Shown here one piece after another: positions 58,357 to 64,000 of a DNA stretch of 64,000 bases. Where the stretch lies: positions 1,178,001 through 1,242,000 of the forward strand of contig WJXW01000007.1 in NCBI GenBank assembly GCA_015832175.1. The letters are read 5' to 3'. Position numbers and translations under genes: made by a program. The notes under the pieces were generated by a model that worked only from the letters and a program-made list of their open reading frames with translations, was not told the origin of the DNA and searched no databases. The stretch comes from Paraphaeosphaeria minitans. Taxonomy: Eukaryota > Ascomycota > Dothideomycetes > Pleosporales > Didymosphaeriaceae. Numbering within the stretch: position 1 is the stretch's first letter; every line of letters starts with the position of its first letter.

Positions 58357-59539
58357 CTATTTCGAGATCTCTACACCGCCTGTAGCACCGAGAGCCTATA
58401 ACAATGAGCGACGTCATAGAAATTCGCAACCGGGTCAACGTACCTTCTTGATGTCACCGTAGATGGCGAACTGACCGGCGGTGATACCGCCGACCATGAA
58501 GAGACGGGCACCGATACCACCGAAGGAGCCACGGAGACCGAGCTCACCGCCGATCTTGATGAGACGGGACATGGTGCCCTCTCCAGGGAGACCCTGGGTC
58601 TTGTTGATCTTGGAAAGCATGGTGTCGGCAGGCTGGGAGATGATGGCGGCGGCGAAACCGGCGATGAGACCAGAACCAAGGTTAATGGTGGTCTGCATGC
58701 CGCTGGAGGCCGTGCTCTTATCAACTTTCTGGTAGACGAGCTCAGAGACCTTCTCAAAAACGACGAACTTGGCCATGGTGTAAGGAACCCTGCGATTTGT
58801 CAGCGAGCTATTACATGTCCATGGACAAGGACACATACTGCTTGAACAGGATAGGTCCGAAACCAGAGTAGAAAGCACCGACTCCCTCATTCTTCAAGAT
58901 CTTGGAGAAACCGCCGACGAGGCCGTTGGCGAAGGTGGGCTGGGAGACGAGACGGATACGGGTTGCCTCGAGGGGGCAGAGGGCGACGTCAGCAAAGAAC
59001 TCGGCGGTAGCGGCCGAGGCGAGGTAGACGGCAGTGCGGTTGTTGGAGGCAGTCTCATAGCCGAACTGGTTGATGCACTGCTGCTTGAAGAACTCGTATC
59101 CGCCGAACTTGAAGGCACCCTGGAGGAAGTAACCAGCGAAGGTGGGGCCGACACCAGTCCAGAGGGCACCGAAGCCCTCGTTGGCGAGGATCTGCCTGGC
59201 GCTGCCGACTAGGCCCTTGTTGTAGGTCGCGGGGTCGAGCTGAATCCTGGTCTTGACGCTGCGCCGATGTTAGCTGTTGGGCCCACTATCGCGACAGGCA
59301 AGCGCGCCCCGACGAGCAGCCATTGGCACTGGTGCGGGCGCGGCATCGGCACGGAACACGTACACATCGACGGGAGTGAAGCCACCGTGGGTGACAGCGC
59401 AGCAGACGGCACCGGCGAAAGCGAATCGCGAGTAGAGGTCGAGACCCTTGGGCGCGGCCGGGTTGGCAGCAGCGATGTTGGCCTTTACGGCATCGAGCTT
59501 GGTGGAGCCGGTGGAGGTGGGGGGAGCCTGGGCAGACAT
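58357..59539 (-). CDS. MIR1: Mitochondrial phosphate carrier
   Basis: Four exons: 59364-59539, 58839-59258, 58444-58789 and 58357-58395, 326 residues. All introns are GT-AG (105, 49 and 48 nt). The last adds the conserved tail [12 protein letters not shown]; without it the protein would end two codons after DIKK. Three mitochondrial-carrier repeats are visible with their signature boxes: [29 protein letters not shown] and [15 protein letters not shown]. The N-terminal 35 residues are Ala/Thr/Ser-rich. The protein imports phosphate with H+ across the inner mitochondrial membrane for ATP synthesis. Length is close to yeast Mir1 (311). Confidence 0.95.
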
Positions 59540-60028
59540 TGTTACGACGGCGGCGAGATGAAGAAGAAAGGACGGAGTGGAGAGTAAGGTGTTGATGAGG
59601 ATTAACAACAACTCTGGCGGATGGAAGCAGATAGGAAAAGTTGTTAATTGGCCCTAAGCCCGATCAGATCGCGTCCGTGAATTCCCGATATTTCCGACAC
59701 CCGGCCAACCGCGATTCACGGAGCGCGCTGCTAGCGCGTGCGGTCCGGTACAACGTCGCCCTCGATTCCCCAGCACCCTCCCATCTATACAACAATCTCT
59801 CATCTGAACTGCTACATGGAAGAACACCTTCCAAGACATTCCTCGGGTTCGGGATGGGCACCGGCCGGAAATCTCATGTACAACTGACCGAAACAGGGCT
59901 CATCACCAAACGAATCACGAATGCGGCTCGGTCTCCATGCGAACCTTATCACGACTGCGGCGTACAACGACATATTTCAGTGCTATGAACCTATTACGCC
60001 CGTGTATCCAGCGCTCCTGGGACGCGCT
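59540..60028. promoter_or_regulatory. Upstream region of the phosphate carrier
   Basis: 489 nt between the phosphate-carrier start and the 3' end of the coiled-coil gene. It contains the carrier promoter; short open frames here are without resemblance. Confidence 0.35.
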
Positions 60029-61793
60029 TTACGCGTCCCTTCTCTCACTTTCCGCCGTGACAACCTGTTCTCCATCGTCTCTTACCGCAACCTGCGATTT
60101 CCTGACATATGAAGTTTCGGCCATATAAAAGGGGTCATCCTCGTCCACTCTTGCTAACAGCGTATCGTGCGCGTCAAAAATAGATTTGGCCGCATCCAAG
60201 ACGCTATGCAACGAATCGTCCAAGTCATCCAATTGCTCGAGCACGCGCTGCGACATCCCTGGTAACTGATAGCTCTGGTTTGCGACCTCCATCATTATAT
60301 GCGGAGTTCTACGATCGTTGCGCCGTCGCTCCAGGACTGCCTTTCGCTCGGCCTTCGGAACATCAAGCCCCGCGAGCTTCATCACGAGGCTTTTATTGTC
60401 ACTGCTCAGGCGGTTCATCTTGCGTAGACGTTCGATTGCCAGTTTCAACGCATTATCAACATCAAGAAGCCAATTTTGTACAACTTGATCCATTGCGTCC
60501 TTGCTCTCAATACAGCTCTGCGCTAACGCCGAAGCCGATGTTTTTGCTAGACTGCAGGCCGTCCATTTCTGTCCTGCTTGCTGCTCCGTCAAAGGCTGGA
60601 GTTCTGCTAGGACCGTTTCAAACAGGCGCCTCCGGGCAAGTCTGATCGCGGCCCGAACTTTCTCTGAGGCTTCGTTGCAACTCTCCTTGTCCAGCTGTTT
60701 CTTCTTTAATCAACTCTAGCACTTCAGTATCATCTTCTTGAAGCGTTGCTCGTTCGACCTCTGCCTCGATTCGGTCTCTTTTCGCTGAATGCACCTCTCC
60801 GAGATGTATACTGGAGCGAAATTCTCTGAAAAGTGTTTCGATGGCCCGATCTCTCATCTCATCGTCCAGGTCTGGGATGGCGATACCCTGATTTGCAATC
60901 ATTGCGATCAGCTGATTGAACACGTCTTGCTCCTCGAAAGTTTCCAGTTCAGGTCGGTATGCACGCAGGGTTTCACGCAGAAGTAAGTATTGCTGCTCAA
61001 GAAGCGTCTTTAACTGGTGTCCCTTTTCCACCCTATCGATTAGCAGGCATCGTGGTTCGAAAGCATCAATCAGATTCTCTCGCTCTCTATCAAGATCTCG
61101 GTGCGTTCCCACACGTGCGTTCCATGCTCGAAGCACGGTCACGAGCTCATCGTAGCTCTCTTCGGTGTACGGCTGATCGTCCTTTCCTGGACAGCGTCTG
61201 GGTTCCAGGCGCAGCCTCTCGACCATATCTTCTGCCGCAAACGGCCGAGGGCCCAACCCTGCTCGTATTCGCTCCATCATTTTCTTGTCAACGGTCATCT
61301 CCAAATTTCTTATTGGTATTGTAAGATCACTTCCGCTGCAAGCGTTTCTTGACTCCTCCGCTGTGCTGAACCGAGGCAAATCATTTCCTTTTGCATGAAG
61401 AACAACTTTCTCGAACAGAAACTCTGGCTTCGTATCGACACGGCCTTGCTCAGATAGTACCTTGTCGTCGAGAAAGTTTCTTGTTGCATGCAAGATTTCG
61501 TCAACAGTGTTCGCATTCGGGGAAATGTCGAACTCTGGTGCTTTGCATACGCCAGCGACTTGATTGTACGCTCCGGAATGAAAAAAGTCGTCATCATCAT
61601 CATCGTCATCATCATCATCGTCATCATCATCATCATCAGCGCCATATAGCGCCTGTCTAATAAGACTTGACGTAATACGTAGTCCACTATAGCCAGTTGC
61701 TGCACGCTTTATATCTGGCTGGTCTCGGTGGGGTGGTCCCTGGGGATCGGGAGGTTCCTCGAACGCTGGCAAGAACTGTTTGAAGAAGGACAT
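60029..61793 (-). CDS. Coiled-coil protein with a poly-aspartate run, unknown function
   Basis: Proposed as two exons, 60759-61793 and 60029-60694, 566 residues. ATG 61793 gives MSFFKQFLPAFEEPPDPQGP. A run of 17 Asp encoded by an ATC/GTC-type trinucleotide array (61590-61640) sits at about residues 53-69. From residue 200 on the protein is mainly charged helix and coiled coil (DLDRERENLIDAFEPRCLLI; KVRAAIRLARRRLFETVLAE). The two halves are in different frames. A GT-AG intron at 60695-60758 (donor GTCGAA, weak; acceptor AAACAG; 64 nt, phase 0) joins RDRIEAE to LDKESCNEASEK. A frameshift or true termination at 60618 is the alternative. The family is not recognised. Confidence 0.6.
61590..61645. 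repeat. Coding trinucleotide microsatellite (poly-Asp)
   Basis: An uninterrupted ATC/GTC trinucleotide run encoding about 17 aspartates on the minus strand within the coiled-coil gene. Such arrays vary in length between strains. Confidence 0.9.
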
Positions 61794-62741
61794 CGTTTGT
61801 TATAGATGGCGTCGTTGTATCGGGTTTGGAAGGTGTGCTGGTCGCCATCTGTCGCGCTTTTTTGAAGCTTCAGCCATTGCTGAACTGGGTTGTGAAGTAC
61901 AGCCACGGTGAACCCAACATTACAATCCATGTAGCTATGCAGAAGATGAAGGTTTTCCAGTGATATTTGGGGCGCTTTCAAGGATGCAAGAGCGAATACA
62001 GTGTTCGGACGTGACGACGATATACTGGCACAATCACTTCACCCAGCAAATTCAATCAGCGCCTAGGTGGGGCATTCCATCCCCAATGAAGCCATCCAGG
62101 CCGATTCATCCCTTTGCCCCTTTCTAGGATTTGCTACCAGCGCAACAGGTCTTATCGCCAACAAATAACCAAAAGAAGAAAAAAAGGCGCGTCATCAGCA
62201 CCTGCAGTGGCATGGCTTCGATGTCGCACACAACCGCTGGTTCGAATCAATTGCACTGCCAACCTGGAGATACAAAGGTTGTGGTGCTTAGGATCGTCGA
62301 TGCTCTGACGGTTGGCCGTACCTACCTAGCGCCATTGGTCAATGCATTCTCGGTTGCAGAGACCCAGTAAATATCTATCTACTATCCCAATCAGGCCATG
62401 TTTCGTAGAGATAGCGTCAAGTGCACCGCTTTTCAGAACAATCGAGCAGCGTAGACAGCACAGTGCACTCCCCCTTCGACATGGTGTCGCAGCACATCAC
62501 CAGTGCTCCAGAGAAGGCAACACCATCACATGTCCGCTGGCCGCGACAAGCTAAAATTCATTCGATTGACCTGCGCGTGACCGAGATCGGGGCTAACGTA
62601 ACTCATTGACCAACCAGGGCCCGGCCAGGCTCTTTTACCTACTCGATACAATCTCTCCTGCCGTCTCTCTTCTACCTTTTCAACGACTTCACCTTCACTT
62701 GGCCGGTATCCAGCGCCACTGCTTGCTGCTGCTGAGTCTCC
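61794..62741. promoter_or_regulatory. Divergent intergenic region
   Basis: 948 nt between divergent start codons of the coiled-coil gene and the MFS transporter. Short open frames have no resemblance. GGTTCGAATC at about 62230 resembles a T-loop, but flanking stems do not pair, so no tRNA is called. Confidence 0.4.
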
Positions 62742-64000
62742 ATGTCTCTCGTGCAGCATGTCTCTCAACTGGAAGGCCAGGATCGTGACGAGGCCTTGGT
62801 CGACCTCTTCCTTCCACCGCTAGAGCGCGCAGAGTCCGTGGCCCGTTCCGAGCGCCGACTTTCCCTCGGCAGCGGCTTTGACAGCAACAAGTCGATACGG
62901 CGTCATGCCAGCTACGACTTCTTGAAGCCTCCGGAAGAGACTGTCGAAAATTATGGTGGTGTGACACAGTACACTGTTTCAACCGCGAAGCGAATTGGTT
63001 CGTATAAAACTCCCCAATCTGTCACTAGCGACATCAACGCTGATCCGCGGCACAGCTCAGGTAATCACAACGGTGCTCGCTTGTTGGTTCGCAAGCGGCA
63101 TCGTCTTCGGCTTTGCCGCTCTCAAGCCAATTCTAATTCAGGAAAACGTCTACCAGGACCTCTGCACACCAGAGGAGCTGGAGAAAGGCGTCGAAGTATG
63201 CTTTGAACAAGACCTGCGGCTCAACTTCTTCTTCTCGCTCGCCTCCACGACCGCGAATCTCTCTGCGCTGCCCGTGGGCGCTCTACTTGATCGCTATGGT
63301 CCAAGGCTATGTTTCCTCCTAGGATGTTCCTGTCTCGCTGCTGGCAGCATCCTCATGAGTCTGGCTTTCCAGATTGATGAATTTGACGGGTATACCATTG
63401 GTAACTTCTTCCTCGCGCTTGGAGGTAACTTCATCTTTCTGCCTTCTTTCCAGATCGCCAATGCCTTTCCGAAATATGCAGGCACTATCGGTAAGCCAGC
63501 CTTCGGTGTGATTTTCCATGAGATAGCTGACATGAGCGCAGTTGCATTAGTGACAGGCGCCTTTGACGCTTCAGCGGCCATGTTCTTGTTTGCACGATTG
63601 ATCTACGATGCTACCGACCGTGCCTTCAAGCCACAGCACTTCTTCCTCGCCTACCTATTCGTGCCTTTTGCGATCCTCCTTGCACAGCTGACTTTCTTGC
63701 CAACTGAGAGCTACAAGACCCCAGGACAGCTGCAGCAGAAACTAGACAAGGCCGAGGACGCAATGCGAGACGTGCACTCATCAGACGATGAGCTATCCGA
63801 TGATGAAATGTGGCGACGCCGCAAAATGCGAAGCAACCGCCGTAAAAGGCGACAGCAGAAGCTCGACAAGCTCGTCGGCTCCCCCGACAGGCGAAGAAGG
63901 CTCGAAGAGAGGGAAGAGCATCGACAAGATGCCGCTGGTGTTTGGGGTGCTCTGCACAATAAGCCTCCCAACGAGCAGATGATGACCCCTTGGTTCTACC
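62742..64000 (+). CDS. MFS transporter, Fmp42-like (partial, runs off the right edge)
   Basis: Three exons seen: 62742-62997, 63056-63490 and 63542 to beyond the window. Intron 1 (GTTCGT...GCACAG, phase 1) restores AKRIAQVITTVLACWFASGI. Intron 2 (GTAAGC...GCGCAG, phase 1) restores YAGTIVALVTGAFDASAAMF. The 90-residue N-terminus is hydrophilic and Ser/Arg-rich, followed by about six membrane helices with ALLDRYGPRLCFLLGCSCLA, the MFS motif A region between helices 2 and 3. A charged cytosolic loop (SSDDELSDDEMWRRRKMRSN) then separates the two six-helix halves, as expected. The order resembles fungal Fmp42-type/SLC43-like transporters of the vacuole or plasma membrane. Substrate is unknown, and the second half lies outside the window. 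Confidence 0.85.

Noticed and set aside
62215..62260. GGTTCGAATC T-loop-like sequence, possible tRNA
   Set aside because: The five bases on each side do not pair, and no D-arm, anticodon arm or acceptor stem can be drawn at the right distances.

Overview
The window is nuclear DNA of a filamentous ascomycete (Pezizomycotina, most likely Dothideomycetes; the class is an inference). Three things point there. Genes carry short GT-AG introns (mostly 48-110 nt), often with a CTAAC/CTGAC-like branch site. The gene families are eukaryotic and typically fungal: a Zn2Cys6 regulator, ALO1, Spt20, Rcm1, Arl3, and an AMPK-type glycogen-binding protein with a long disordered tail. AT-rich blocks full of TpA and stop codons have the look of repeat-induced point mutation (RIP). 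I find 21 supported protein genes, three decayed gene remnants, one retrotransposon relic and several simple-sequence arrays. I recognised no tRNA, rRNA or CRISPR array. Exon coordinates were worked out by hand from splice signals, frame continuity and family resemblance.

Layout. 1-2.5 kb: an AT-rich relic of a minus-strand LTR-retrotransposon gag region. 3.2-7.7 kb: a one-TM small protein (+), a Zn2Cys6 transcription factor (-) and a GH125 mannosidase (+). 7.7-10.5 kb: a gene-poor stretch with tetranucleotide and other simple repeats. 10.5-18.9 kb: a glycogen-binding-domain protein (+), delta-COP (-) and a large acidic protein with repeated DYSDDE motifs (+). 19.9-20.3 kb: an AT-rich block. 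20.9-27.4 kb: NIPA-type Mg transporter (+), APC4 (+) and ribosomal protein uL2 (-). 28.2-31.8 kb: a 1164-residue F-box protein (-). 31.8-33.7 kb: repeats and an AT-rich patch. 33.7-37.6 kb: a sulfotransferase-like P-loop protein (+) and a four-TM protein (-). 40.3-44.4 kb: a START-like protein (+) and SAGA subunit Spt20 (-). 44.8-48.2 kb: three plus-strand remnants broken by frameshifts (GH1 glucosidase, TM/coiled-coil protein, small membrane protein). 48.6-54.0 kb: D-arabinono-1,4-lactone oxidase (-), a 0.65-kb composite minisatellite and a five-exon SRA/YDG protein (-). 54.5-61.8 kb: four minus-strand genes, Rcm1/NSUN5, Arl3, mitochondrial phosphate carrier and a coiled-coil protein with a poly-Asp run. 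62.7 kb to the right edge: a partial MFS transporter (+).

Most recognisable genes are single-copy housekeeping functions (translation, secretory traffic, cell cycle, transcription, mitochondrial transport, erythroascorbate synthesis). They do not form a pathway cluster and I see no secondary-metabolite signature. The points most worth a second look are the SRA/YDG gene beside RIP-type DNA, the indel-decayed island at 44.8-48.2 kb, the composite minisatellite at 50.6-51.2 kb, and the uncharacterised acidic DYSDDE protein.
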